Shown here one piece after another: positions 24,529 through 37,537 of a stretch of DNA of 64,000 nucleotides (position 1 is its first letter; each line of letters starts with the position of its first letter). A program made the translations under genes and the position numbers. Source of the DNA: Gigantopelta aegis (Eukaryota; Mollusca; Gastropoda; Neomphalida; Peltospiridae); NCBI RefSeq assembly GCF_016097555.1, contig NC_054702.1, positions 89,931,298 through 89,995,297 of the forward strand. The letters are read 5' to 3'. The notes beneath the pieces were generated by a model, which saw only the letters and a program-made list of their open reading frames with translations, had not been told where the DNA came from and ran no database searches.

Positions 24529-26640
24529 TTTTTTTTGTTTTGTTTTTTTGTTTTTTTTAAATAAATTTTTATTACCCCCAGATCAATTTAACAATGACAA
24601 GGGTGGGGCGCCTTGCATCATTGCCTTACAATGAGCTAATATACATAATTATATTATATACACATGGTTACAATAGTACATAATACATACACATATTATA
24701 CAATCTTAAACCAACATTTACAATAATACACATATACACTAACATTCATGTACATAGAATAGAGGTTTAGCTTTATATATATAAATACATACATACATAT
24801 ATATTGTACCAAAAATATTTACTTTTTGTATAGCATAATCTTTCATAAATGTGAGATTTAGGCATAATTCTTTTTTAAAACTCAAACATTAAGTTGACAC
24901 GCCCATACGTTATTTCTAAATAACATTTGGTCTGAGGAATGAGAGACAAAAATAAAAGAAACTTTGGAAGGAAAGAAGACAGTAGAAAAGAGGTAGAAAA
25001 AGGAAAAAGAGAAGAAAGGAAATGAGAAGTAGAAGATAAAGAAACTAGACGAGTGCTTGGACAGGTGTGTAACGCTAGAAATAAACGTTTGGATGGAGTA
25101 AAAGACCGAATTTTTTTAAAGAATATAGTTTGTTAATTGTATACGTCTGTGTCAATATGTATTTTGTTTAAGCTAGAAGATCAAGCCACTTGGACCAGTT
25201 GTTATAAAATGTATCATATTCGCAATTTTTTAAATATATATTTTTTTCTATTGGAAATTTTTTACGTAGAATAACTTTAATCGCATTGATACATAAATTT
25301 CTTTTAAGTATTTTCATGGTATAAATATAGTATTTAGTATTAATTATTAACCAGTTTATATTTTGGGCCATTTTTCCATCAATCATCCCAAAAATCACTA
25401 AATGTTTTGTTAGTGAAATGCGAAATCCCGTTTCATGAAATATCCAATTTTCTAAACTTTTCCAAAGCTCTCGTACCTTGTCACAATCGTAAAACAAATG
25501 TTGTAAAGTTTCAGGTAGTTTATTGCAGAATGAGCATTTATTTGATTCAGAATAGTTTATCATATATAGAAATGTATTTGTGGCAAGAATTCTGTGCAGC
25601 AGTCGATATTGAAACCATATTAATGTATTGTCTTTTAAACATTTAAAAGGTAAAACATAATATTTTGTCCATGTAAGATGGTCAAATATTAAACCCTTGC
25701 TTGCATACTTTGTTTGTGACTTTGGAGTGGTGATTTTATTATTCAAAATATTGTACATAACCTTACTTGTTGTATTCTTGTTCAACAGAAAAATCAGTTT
25801 AAAAGGAAAAATTGGTATTTTAATTTTGCTAAACTCTGTTACAGTTAAGCTATCTTGTGTTTGTAAAAAGGCTTTTACAGCGTTTGTTAGCGATGCATAA
25901 TGTAAAAAGTTAGTATTTATGTTATATTTTTTGGGTAAAGGATTCAAATGTAAGAAAGTCTCCTTCCTCGTCCAGTATGTCGCTAATAAAAATGACTCCT
26001 TTGTTAATATAGTTCTTATACATAAATGGTTTATTATTTAATAATATGTTGGTATTATACCAAATATTCAATCCTTGGATATCTTCAGTGGTTTGTAACT
26101 TTTGATATTTTTGAACTAGTGCCCAACTACACAAAACATCTTTCCAAAACATATTTCCTTTTTAATTACAAGAAAGTAATCTCCGTATATAACAAGGTCT
26201 TTAGTTCGTAACTTTGTGGTGGACTCAAATAATGTAACCCATTTTGTACTTTGTCGGAAAATTCTTTGTATCCACGTTGCTTTTAAAGATGTAACAAGGT
26301 GTACTATATCAGGAATATTTAAACCGCCATATTTATAATCTTGTACTAATACATCTCGCTTGATTTTTTCTGGTTTATTTTGCCAAATAAATTTAAAAAA
26401 CATGTTTTTAAGAGCTTGTATCATATGTGTTGGTGGATTTGGCAGTGCTATTAAAAGATGTGTGATTTTTGGTATTATTAAGGTTTTAAGGACTGTAACC
26501 CTTCCAAGTACTGACAATTTCCTAATTGACCAAAGTTTCATTACATTCTGCATATCTTTAATTTTCGAATTATAATTACAATCTATAATTTCATCTAAAT
26601 TAACTGTGAAATTTATACCAAGGAGGTTAAATTTTCGTTA
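24529..26640 (-). mobile_element. LINE-B (L1/Tx1-like), 5'-truncated, inserted into LINE-A
   Basis: Minus-strand frames 26116-26553 (MQNVMKLWSIRKLSVLGRVT onward, with FIWQNKPEKIKRDVLVQDYK then YGGLNIPD), 25922-26152 and 25168-25947 form one interrupted ORF end. The last contains CSFCNKLPETLQHLFYDCDK, then VRELW, the C-terminal motif of L1/Tx1-type elements. Two frameshifts (near 26150 and 25940) break it. The 3' end at 24529 is A-rich on the minus strand with an AATAAA. Target duplications C(G)(C/T)TAACTTTAAG flank it at about 24515-24528 and 26650-26664. Confidence 0.82.
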
Positions 26641-27160
26641 ACTTTAAAACGTTAACTTTAAGTTTCCATTTATTGCAATATTGTGAAAAGGCATTAAGGG
26701 ATTGTTGTAAATCGAAGGCGTTTGTTGCGAGAAGCGCAGTATCGTCGGCATATAATAAGCATAGAAAATAAAGAATGGTTTCCGAGATTGTTGCTATGTC
26801 ATCTGTGGCTATAGATACCCCAGTACAATTGTGGCTTTTTAAGTAATTATCTAGATCATTTAAATAAATAGAAAACAAAACAGGTGACAAATTTTCTCCT
26901 TGACGGACACCGATATTGCAAGGGAATAGATCTGATGTTTCATTGTTTGTACAAATGCAAGATTTTATTTCTTGATACATTTGGTAGATAATTTTGAAGA
27001 ATTTTCCATTTATGTTATTTTTAAGCAATTTTTGCCAAAGACATGTCCTATAGATTACATCAAATGCTTTTTGAAAATCTACGAAAGCGCAAAATAATTT
27101 CTTTTTTCTTTTCTTCAGAATAAAATAAAAAGTTTTATCTATGTACATATACCAGTGGCG
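26641..27160 (-). mobile_element. LINE-A, reverse-transcriptase core
   Basis: The minus-strand frame includes LFCAFVDFQKAFDVIYR, GVRQGENLSPVLFSIYLND and the catalytic box LLYADDTALLA, then WKLKVNV at the point where LINE-B was inserted. These are RT motifs A, B-like and C. The copy is 5'-truncated near 27160, where a CAGTGGCGTAGGAAGG junction and a poly-G run follow. Confidence 0.85.
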
Positions 27161-27171
27161 TAGGAAGGTGG

Positions 27172-27186
27172 GGGGGGGGGGGGGGG
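27172..27186. repeat. poly-G run
   Basis: Fifteen consecutive G bases at the truncated 5' edge of LINE-A. Confidence 0.95.

Positions 27187-29155
<1,969 letters not shown>

Positions 29156-29199
<44 letters not shown>
29156..29199. repeat. (AT)n microsatellite
   Basis: About 22 AT units, probably the far half of the tract at 27855-27922. Confidence 0.95.
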
Positions 29200-29202
<3 letters not shown>

Positions 29203-29216
29203 CATAAACCATAGCT

Positions 29217-29330
29217 GCTGCTAATGGATTAAGAATCCAGGCTCTAGGTGGGAGCCGGTACCGGGCTGCGAACCCTATACCTACCAGCCTTATGTTCGAT
29301 GGTTTAACCACGACACCACCGAGGTCGATA
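29217..29330 (-). repeat. SINE-2 head fragment, minus strand
   Basis: GTGGGAGCCGGTACCGGGCT, GCGAACC, ACCTACCAGCCTTATGTTCG and ACCACGACACCACCGAGG are the inverse SINE-2 head, including the tRNA-like promoter region. Confidence 0.85.
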
Positions 29331-30270
29331 TTCCCTGACTACTCTTCCACCTAAACATACGGTGCGACAGATTTATTACTCCCCTGTCGGCTATCTTAAA
29401 TTGACCCCTGTTGACCCACGCATAACAGCGAGCAGTGGACCACAGAGACTGAGCATGCGCATACAACTGATAGCGTTATTTGGTAGGTGTTGTTCCTCGA
29501 AGTTGTGAAGTTGGACAGATCAAGAAAACAGAAGTAGGTGTTACTAAATTAGTTTATGTCGAACAGGGCGTCTAGCGTTTTCGATATATTAAGAGGGTTT
29601 TCATGCAGCTAGCATTTTGTAATAAATGGCGTTAGAACGTCTTGTCTGCAAAATTGTTTTACGTGTAAATAAAATGATACTCAACAAAATAAGTTACTTT
29701 GTTACACACTCGTTGGTGAGAAAATCATGCCTTATTTCTTATAACACATGGTTGTTTTCACACGTACGTGTGGTAACAATTTCAAGACATTCGACTGGCT
29801 GCACCTAGGTGATGACCAGGTCACCAGTGCCATACATCCAATGAAAAACAATACGGTGGAAATCGATTACACTGTGGCGTATAGACAGTCATGTGTCTGT
29901 GACGCGTAAGTTAGCTACAAGTACAACGGCTGTAAATAACTTTTAGTCGAAAAAGATCTTAAAATTTGCTTAAAACCTGGTTTTTGAGGATATTTAAGAA
30001 ATAGAATAATACATTCGTGTCCATTAGATACCATTTATCTCACAACTTGTTGTTTAAAAACGTGTCAAACTGGCTTTCGCTCGTTAGATACATTTTAAAA
30101 CAACTCGTTGTGAGATAAATGGTATCTAACGGTCACTCATGTATTATTTTCTGTGTAGCAATGCAAACAATGACAGGCGGCACTGTGAACAACTCCGACA
30201 ACCGCTGTTGCCTAGTTGATTATTTTCTGGACGATTTATGCCTCATCACACATGTGGATACTACAGCTTA
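29331..30270. other. intergenic, no supported gene
   Basis: Contains an inverted repeat near 30025-30125: ATACCATTTATCTCACAACT and its inverse AACTCGTTGTGAGATAAATG around TTTAAAA arms. The 60-residue frame at 29626 has no recognisable similarity. Confidence 0.4.
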
Positions 30271-30490
30271 TTACCGGCCTCGGTGGTGTAGTTGTTAAGC
30301 AATCGGACTTGAGGCTGGTAGGTACTGGGTTTGACTCCTGGTACTGGCTCCCACCCAGAGCAAGTTTAATGACTCAATGGGTAGGTGTAAGGCCACGACA
30401 CCGACTTCTCTCACACTAACAACTAACCACTGGACAGTTTAGATAGCTGAGGTTAGCGTGCCTGACCCTTAATTGGATATAAGCACAATG
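30271..30490 (+). repeat. SINE-2 copy, near full length
   Basis: Head TTACCGGCCTCGGTGGTGTA then GTTGTTAAGCAATCGG (A-box region), GGTACTGGGTTTGACTCC (B-box region), body GGGTAGGTGTAAGGCCACG and tail CTTAATTGGATATAAGCACA. Its 3' end touches the GC-rich block that starts near 30495. Confidence 0.9.
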
Positions 30491-31167
30491 AGACCCGTCC
30501 TGTTCTCTTGTAGCCTGAGTGTGTGGAGCTCATAGTGGCATCCGTCTGGTAGTGGTTTCCAGTTCTGGTTGGAAAACCGGCCCCTCAGCTTCGCTGTATC
30601 CGTGGTGTCACCCTGCAAGTAGTCGTGGAACTGAGCCTTGAGTTTCTCCAAAGCCAAGTGCCAGTCATCCTTGCGAACAGGGGCGTGAGGCTGTCGCGCT
30701 GGCTGGACTGAAGGAGATGTTGCCTTCCTCTTTCCAGCCGCCGTCGCACCAACAACATCCACATGCGGCTCAACGGGAGCGGTCTGTAAAGTCGACCGCT
30801 GCACCGGAGCAGGCATGGGCGTACAAGTCGACACAGGAGGCGGCGGCGGCGACTGGGTCATGGCGGTGTCCAGCAGGCCTGCCGTAGCGTCGAAGGAAGT
30901 CTCCGCTGGTGGCGTCGTCTTCCTCTTCGGCGAAGTAGTGGGGGACGGCGACGCAGAAGGGACCGCCGCTGGTGGTTGAGCCGTCCCTGACGCACGTTCC
31001 TTCTTCCTTCCTCTTCTTCTCGTCTTCTTCATAGAGTCCGCGTCGCCGTAAACCAAAGACCCGGTATACGCGACGCGGAACTCCAGCAAAGTCCCAAACG
31101 AAGTTATCATACCTCCCAGGTGTGTGTGTGTGGGGGGGGGGGGGGGGGGGTTAAATCGAGAGCACAA
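30469..31167 (-). CDS. unrecognised proline-rich coding-like block (232-residue frame)
   Basis: I do not recognise this protein. The minus-strand frame is markedly GC-richer than its surroundings. From about residue 20 it reads MITSFGTLLEFRVAYTGSLV, a basic stretch KKTRRRGRKKER, a long Pro/Ser/Thr-rich middle with QSPPPPPVS, then KDDWHLALEKLKAQFHDYL and NWKPLPDGCHYELHTLRL. The last ten or so residues read into the neighbouring SINE-2, so the original end is about 30500. The C-terminal motif recurs in the block at 32409-32759. It could be a host exon or part of a mobile element; no RT, integrase or transposase motif is visible. Confidence 0.3.
   Translation of the reverse strand: MCSRFNPPPPPPTHTHLGGMITSFGTLLEFRVAYTGSLVYGDADSMKKTRRRGRKKERASGTAQPPAAVPSASPSPTTSPKRKTTPPAETSFDATAGLLDTAMTQSPPPPPVSTCTPMPAPVQRSTLQTAPVEPHVDVVGATAAGKRKATSPSVQPARQPHAPVRKDDWHLALEKLKAQFHDYLQGDTTDTAKLRGRFSNQNWKPLPDGCHYELHTLRLQENRTGLIVLISN
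31131..31151. repeat. (GT)n and poly-G run
   Basis: GTGTGTGTGTG then about 20 G bases near the 5' edge of the minus-strand block. Confidence 0.9.
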
Positions 31168-31284
31168 GGTACAGCGTCTTGTCTCATCGCGAGCTCGAGT
31201 CGAAGTCTTTTGGTTAGTCTAGTGGTTAGTGGTTAGGGGACGTAACTGCCTATTTTTTTCTCGCGATTTTTTAATGGAGGCTAT

Positions 31285-31503
31285 AGAGGTTTGCAAACGA
31301 ATCACAACACATTTTTGCATGGATTAGGCCTACAACTAATTTTGAGGGTAGAATGGTGGAAATACATGGTAAAATGGTCGGGGGTTAGCACATTTTGCCC
31401 GAATATTTGTATAACTTTTGCTTGAATTTGAGGTTTTGCTCCAGCACTAGGAGGGTAGTTGTTCCCTTCCCCCACCCCCCTCCGCCCGTCTCGTACGCTT
31501 ATG
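31285..31503 (-). repeat. repeat R, copy 1 (truncated, minus strand)
   Basis: GGTTTGCAAACGAATCACAA, GGTAGAATGGTGGAAATACA, TTTTGCTCCAGCACTAGG and CCGTCTCGTACGCTTATGG are inverse landmarks of the repeat also found at 42811, 44112 and 44590. Confidence 0.75.
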
Positions 31504-31666
31504 GTGTTATGGACGATTAAAAAAAAAAAAAAAACTTAGAGTCACGCATATTTAACTCCGTGACTTCACATATATACTGCGTGTTATAGTCGTCGGTAGT
31601 GAGGGTGGGGTGCCGGGTACTGTCCTCCAACTCTGAAGCTGAAATAGACCGATTAAGCGTTGATAC

Positions 31667-31810
31667 ATAGGCATCGGAAGAGGGGAGGGGGGCGGGCAGG
31701 GGCACTGGTCCCCAACTCTGAAGATAATGTATTGTCACCCCCAGTTGAAGTTCAAATATATTTTGCCCCCTCCCCCTCCCCTATCGCTGTCATCTTCTGA
31801 TGCCTATGTG
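31667..31810. mobile_element. short TIR element, G/C-rich
   Basis: ACATAGGCATCGGAAGA at the left and TCTTCTGATGCCTATGT at the right are near-perfect inverse copies. Interior is GGGGAGGGGGG / CCCCCTCCCCC-rich, probably a small MITE or foldback. Confidence 0.55.
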
Positions 31811-32408
31811 AAAGATGAATTAATAGCTGCCCCCTCCAATTACTGCCATCGTCGGACGTCTATGTCGAGTTATGCACTTATTATATTACCTGCTGAGCTT
31901 GAAGAATATATGCCATATTGTGCCTCTTCATTGTTACTACTGTTAACATGTGCATGCGAACTTTACAAACAACGGGCTTAACCTCTAAGTCCGGGCCAGG
32001 TGTGGGGTGGGTAAGTTTGAGGTGGGCGGTTAAAGACTTAAAGCTGATTCATCCTACTTATGTCCGGACAAAAAATTAAATCCAAAAATAAAATTAGAGT
32101 GCTCGGCCAAAAAGGTTTTAGAGTGATTTGAGCAAATGAAGTGTGTCGGACTGTTTACCAAAAAAAATAAACATAAAAATTTGAACCACGGCCAAAATAT
32201 TTTAAGTCCGACTAAGCCCCAAAAAGGAGGTTACCTGTTCCAGGAGAGGTTGGCGGCGGAACTCGTGGCGGGGTGAGGGGATGATCGACTCGGAGCCTCG
32301 GGAGAGCCTTCGCCAGGTCGATGTAACAATCCAGAAGAATTGCTGGTATTGATGATACGATGGATCGTTGTAATCCATGTCTAATCGCAGCAATCCTTGT
32401 CAATACAC

Positions 32409-32759
32409 TCAGTTCCGCTCAGATGTTAGGTACCAAGTGTCCCTGGGTTCGTAAAGCTGTAGCTGGTACCGCCGCCCCTGATCTGATGGTAGTGGTCGCC
32501 AACCTGTCTCCTTGTGTGGGTATATTTCCCCCTCACAGTTGTGCGGAATTTCGATGTTCCAAGTTTCGGGTTGGGTCGGCGGGTCCTTATACGACACTTT
32601 CCTTTTCTTGGCTTCTCGCTCTGCATCCGCCGCAACAACAACCGCTGGAGACGCCTGTGGGCTGGACGGTAGAGTCAAGACAAACACACGTCCAGTTTCC
32701 ATTGGCGCTGGTGCTATTGAGGGAGGGGCCGCTACTGACAGCTTTGACACACCCCCCAC
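32409..32759 (-). CDS. unrecognised coding-like block, related to 30469-31167
   Basis: This 116-residue minus-strand frame is GC-rich with an Ala/Pro-rich start, a basic KKRKVSYKDP stretch, ETWNIEIPHNCEGEIYPHKE and GWRPLPSDQGRRYQLQLYEP. The (N/G)W(K/R)PLP(D/S)..Y(E/Q)L signature matches the end of the 30469-31167 frame, so the two blocks share ancestry. Downstream on the same strand (32393-32235) another frame reads MDYNDPSYHQYQQFFWIVTS and stops near a CAG|GTAACC donor-like site. A gene with exons, or a mobile-element remnant, are both possible. Function unknown. Confidence 0.3.
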   Translation of the reverse strand: MGGVSKLSVAAPPSIAPAPMETGRVFVLTLPSSPQASPAVVVAADAEREAKKRKVSYKDPPTQPETWNIEIPHNCEGEIYPHKETGWRPLPSDQGRRYQLQLYEPRDTWYLTSERN

Positions 32760-32853
32760 CCCCCACCCTTTGCCGCTCCTGGCGTGGGATGCATCCTAGT
32801 GAAAGATGTTTTAATGTATTAAAAACATAACTATTTTTCTTTATTCATATCAG

Positions 32854-35502
32854 ATGGATAGAGTAGCGTACCAGAAGAAAGTGTCTGACTATTTCTCTGC
32901 AGCTTGTGTTGAGATGGCCTTACAACTGGCCAGAAATACTGGAATACTTGACGTCTTGTTCTCTGCAGAACAACCACTGACCTCCGTGGAAATAGCAGAA
33001 CAAGGGAAGCTTAAAGAAAGGTCAAAACGGTGTTATTTTTATTTTTCATATGACTAAAGTTATTTTATCGTTAAATTTAGACATCGGTTAGTATGAATAG
33101 ATATTTCCATTCATGATTCGTGTATAATGACTTCATAAATATGGACAAATTTAACTCGTTTGAGGGTTTGGGTTTTTTTAACCGTCTGTAAACATTGAAG
33201 TCAAACTCTCCGAAATTGAATATTAAAATGTTACGTATTTTGGTTATTATATAATGCCTGCTTCTGTTCTTGAAACATGTACACATTTACTTCATAAATG
33301 CAAACACATTTAACATGCATTTTCTGTTTTCGTTCCACCTCTCTAAGCTACTTGTTATGAATAATTTGTGAAGTCATGTCTCACGATAATAATTGATGAC
33401 ATTAATATAATCAGTAAACCATATCTTGAAAACTGAAGTATGTTACTACACCAAACATTTCAGGAAAAGGAAAGAAAAAAACATTCGAGATATTTTTCTA
33501 TATTTTCTATTTATGTCGTACTGTTCTCGTTTCTTTCAGATATGTGAGAGAGATTCTCGGAGCGTTGGCCGTTTCAGAAATAATACAAGTGGACGATACT
33601 TCGACGAAGTTCCATGTACCTAATCATCACAAAAAGGTTCTCCAAACGCTGGCAGTCATCGGAAAGGCAGCACCTATCATAGGTTCGAGGATGGAAGTGA
33701 TGACGGACATTGTTTCCAAAGATGGTCCAGCTGGTAAGTAGACAAAACAAAAAGTTGTTCTGACGTCGGATGGCCATATAGTATGTCTGTGCAATATTGA
33801 GAAACTCGGCATGTATTGTCGCTGGAGATTTACCCAGGATTTCTTCTTGGCTGGGGTGAATCTTAAACGAATTCTACTCAAAAAGGAGATTCAGTTTTCA
33901 ATAAATTGATCATAAATGTATGCCTCGTATGCTAGAGTATTATTAAGGTACAATGTTTGGGACGAGTTCATAATGCAATAACCCTGCTAAAGTCTTAAAT
34001 CGCTACCGCTATTAGAATAATTATCATACTGCAATAACCCTGCTAAAGTCTTAAATCGCTACCGCTATTAGAATAGTTATCATTATTATTTGGTGTGTGT
34101 TTAGTTTCATGAAATACTGCGATTATAAAAACGTACACGTTTATGTGTTATAGTGCCACTCTTCAGAAAATAATATATGTATTTCGAGGTGAAGTACACA
34201 ATGATAGGACCTAAGCACGGTATTACTGTGGGCCTGTTTTGAAGTGTAAATATGACAGTAATATGTATTTTATGCTTATCTTGTACTTGTATATTAATGT
34301 GGTCATATACGTCTTTACTTACAGGTATCCCGTTTGGTGAACCCGAGTTTAACTGGCTGAAAGAAACTAAAATGCTTACACAAGATGCTTTCATAGATGG
34401 TGATCTCCTGGGCTGTTTACCTGAGATCAAAAGTCAATTAGGTACCGACCAACTCACTATGTCTCGAACACTCAGTTAAACTGTATGGTGGCACCATGTG
34501 GAGGGCAAAGTGGGCAGTTGCCTGTAAGAAAAATACAAACGTTTTTTTTTAGGTTAAAGATACCCTTTGCTAAGTGAGGTCCTGTTGAACTAATTTAAAC
34601 AAAACAGCAGTATTACTGAATAAGCAGTGCAAATATATCCATAATTTCAGTGGGAATACAATTACTTTCTTTTGGGGATTTTTAGATAATAAATATCTAT
34701 TTTTGGTTTGTTTTAATTTGGAGGGGGGGGGGGGGGGGAGTTGGGGGTGTGGTGTTGTTTTTGTTTTTGTTTTTGTTTTACTTGAATAGACTGAGAAATG
34801 GAGAGAAGAGATTGGTTAATTAACAAGCATGTACAACCTATAATATTTATTTTATAGATATATGATTTTTATTTTACAGAACAGGGAATACATGTTTGCG
34901 AGTTTGGCTGTGCTAATGGAATAGTACTTCTGAATCTGGCCGCACGATATCCCAAGTCAACGTTCGTTGGCAGTGATATCTCAAAGTCTTCCCTCGACCA
35001 GGCGCAAAACGTGGCGGTAGAAAGAGGACTCGGAAATATTAAATTTGAAGTTCATGACCTGACTGACCTACCGGACGCCATCAACAACTCGTTCGACTGG
35101 GTTTTTCTGCAGGACACCCTCCACGATTTGCCGAGTCCCGGCAAGGCCATGCAAGGTGTAAAACGATCTTTGAAGAAAGGTGCAACCGCTAGCTTTGTTG
35201 ACTTAGGAATGCAAGGTAAATTGGCAGACAACAGAGGCAATTTATTTTGGGCCCAGATGTATACATTTGGGTCATTCTTTTGTGTTCCTGGTAGTCTGGT
35301 GCAGAGCAAAGACGCAGAAGCATTTGGTCCTTGCTGGGGTGTGGAGAAAACTCGACAGTTGATTAACGAAGCGGGATTATCTGTTGTTAAGGAAGATTTT
35401 AGTAGGCGATCCCCCGGATTTGTACATTACGTATGCAAGTGCGGGGTTAATAAAGTTGGGGTGGATTCAGAGTTGGCAAAAGTCACCACAAGCAAAATAT
35501 AG
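32854..35502 (+). CDS. SAM-dependent methyltransferase, Rv2258c-like, copy MT-C (4 coding exons)
   Basis: Exons by eye are 32854-33020, 33540-33733, 34325-34441 and 34880-35502, joining to 1101 nt and 366 residues. Borders are GT-AG and phases 2, 1, 1. Start MDRVAYQKKVSDYFSAACVE; motif I EFGCANG (167-173), GSDIS, FDWVFLQDTLHDLPSP and FGPCWGVEKTRQLINEAGLS. It is about 17 residues longer than MT-B: where MT-B reads a TAA stop, MT-C has AAT and continues through what is 3' UTR in MT-B to a TAG at 35500, just before a SINE-2. The ATG abuts an acceptor (CATATCAG|ATG). Introns are 519, 591 and 438 bp. AATAAA at 36088 is a possible polyadenylation signal beyond the SINE. Substrate unknown. Confidence 0.88.
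33974..34085. repeat. 56-bp tandem duplication (MT-C intron 2)
   Basis: TGCAATAACCCTGCTAAAGT and the following sequence repeat at 33974 and 34030 with one substitution. Confidence 0.9.
34722..34738. repeat. poly-G run (MT-C intron 3)
   Basis: About 17 G bases followed by (TTTTTG)n. Confidence 0.9.
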
Positions 35503-35507
35503 AAACA

Positions 35508-35790
35508 CTCGGCTTCGGTGGCATCGTGGTTAAGCCATCGAACATAAGGCTGGTAGGTACAGGGTTCGCAGCCCAGTACCGGCTCCCACCCAGAGCGAGT
35601 TTTAACGACTCAATGGGTAGGTGTAAGGCCACTAGACTCTCTTCTCTCCCAGTAACCGCTAACAATTAACAAGTAACCCACTGTCCTAGATAGACAGCCC
35701 AGATAGCTGAGGTGTGTATCCAGGACAGCGTGCTTGAACCTTAATTGGATATAAGCACGAAAATATGTTGAAATGAAATTAAATGAAATG
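35508..35790 (+). repeat. SINE-2 copy, near full length
   Basis: Starts CTCGGCTTCGGTGGCATCG then TGGTTAAGCCATCGAACATA (A-box region), CAGGGTTCGCAGCCCAGTAC (B-box region), the full body and the tail TATAAGCACGAAAATATG, TTGAAATGAAATT. Inserted within a few bases of the MT-C stop codon, so it lies in its 3' UTR. Confidence 0.92.
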
Positions 35791-36424
35791 AAAAAGAAAT
35801 AAGGGATCACACCATTATTAACAGCAAAGAATGACTGAAACAAAATCTGTCACCCACAGTGTCACGAAATCAACAGTATTACTGGCTTTCAATCCCACTT
35901 TATGTACAGACATTGCGATGCTAATGGTTAATTAATTACGGTCTACTATACCAAGTGTTCCCTTAGTTTTGTCTCAATATATTTTACCGTTTCATTTGGG
36001 AAATGTTTGTGAAGCACACGCTATCTTTGTATTATCTGTTTTTAATTTTATCTATTCAAGATTATGACACGACTTCGTATTAAATTAAATAAAACAGAAA
36101 TTTTGGAGTTTGTTTTAGATTTGTGTTGCTGCTGTTGCTACAATTATGATTATAGTTGTGTACGGAATAGATTTTTTTAAAATGACATATGCAGAATCTA
36201 TATTTCATTTTTGCTTTCTTTGTTGCATGTTAAAAAAATCAAGAATGTTTTATTCTTTTATTGTGGCTGGTTAATCAACATGCAGTTGAACTTAAATAAC
36301 ACGCAATTATGATCGGCGTCTAAAGATGTTGTCCAGCAGTTTGTAGGGGTGGGGTCAATGCAAGGGGGTGCAGTTACTAGTACATGTATATATTAATTTG
36401 ATTTTTAGCTGGGAGAACAGCGAG

Positions 36425-36840
36425 ACTTAAGGCCGGTATGTACTAGGGTCTCCACGAGTACTGGGGCACGGACCGAGTCTAGCACGACTCGAGTCCGTTC
36501 ACAGAACTCGAGTACTCGTACATGGAAGAGCATTCCTATTTAATTATATTTTTGTACGTCATTTTGCTATATGCTAGTACCCGGTTAGACCTACATGTAT
36601 ATTATAGGGCTATGAGAATGTATGGATTTTAATACAATGGCATGATTTGGCATCCATGTTCAGCGTTGGAATTAAGATGCCTAATGCTATTTTACTTTAT
36701 TCCTTAGTTTCATAATCATCTAGTGTAAGTGGCGGGTACTCGGGTCCGGGTCGAGTTTCACCCTCGAGTCCAATATTTTGGACCAGTGGAGGCCCTTGTA
36801 TGTAATGGGTTCGCATCCCGGTACCGGCTCCCATTACTAA
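36425..36840 (+). repeat. SINE-2 remnant split by a hAT-like element
   Basis: GAGACTTAAGGCCG upstream of 36436 and ATGGGTTCGCATCCCGGTAC plus CGGCTCCCA downstream of 36805 are two halves of one SINE-2 head, separated by the 36444-36797 insert. Confidence 0.75.
36444..36797. mobile_element. 354-bp hAT-like non-autonomous element
   Basis: The ends TAGGGTCTCCACGAG and (inverse of right end) AAGGGCCTCCACTGG are imperfect TIRs. An 8-bp target duplication GTATGTA(C/A) lies at 36436-36443 and 36798-36805, as in hAT elements. The interior has ACTCGAGT- and GGGTCGAG-rich palindromes. Confidence 0.75.
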
Positions 36841-37006
36841 TTAAATATGTAACGAGCAATCATTGCCACGATGTGGTTTAATTGTTGTCACGGGTCTTGT
36901 TGGCGTTTGAACGAGTACACCATGACAACTACATATTACATGGATACGTGTTTAGTATGTGTGTTATAAATGAGGATAATTTGCCCATGAAATATAGACT
37001 CTGGGA

Positions 37007-37150
37007 GAACAGATTCTGTTCACACGTCTTGCAGTTTTCTAGCAAACCACGAACTATACTGGGAGACAGACTCGGGAAGAACAGATTCTGTTCACACGCC
37101 TTGAAGTTCTCTGACAAAGCACAAACTCTACTGGAAGATCCGAGTGACAG
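37007..37150. repeat. 72-bp tandem duplication in an open frame
   Basis: GAACAGATTCTGTTCACACG recurs with a 72-bp period (37007 and 37079). In the plus frame this gives two 24-residue units, ENRFCSHVLQFSSKPRTILG and KNRFCSHALKFSDKAQTLLE. The surrounding 145-residue frame (36882-37319) has no family I recognise. Confidence 0.8.
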
Positions 37151-37537
37151 TTTTGTCATAACCATAAATTATTATTGCACGTTGGAGTTAAAACTAACAA
37201 CCTACAAACCAACTTGTGACTTCTGTTATGCATTTAAACAAAACAGGAAAACTTTACACTGTGTAAATACCAAAGAAGAAAATTCCATGTCAAAGTTGGA
37301 GGGGCACCTGATTTTATAGAGTAAAAACGGCTGTGGCTGTAGTTAGTAGTAATATGTGACAATGGTTATTTGTGTAAATACTATTACCCATTGCCAATAA
37401 ATATATAAATACTATTTAATTTGTTTTACAGTTGTTACACATGATGTTGAATCCAGTGCAGGGTACCCCACAAAATGGAACTGCGATTTTCAGCAAAAAA
37501 TAGGGTTGCTAGTAAAAACATTAATAAAATCTCTTAA

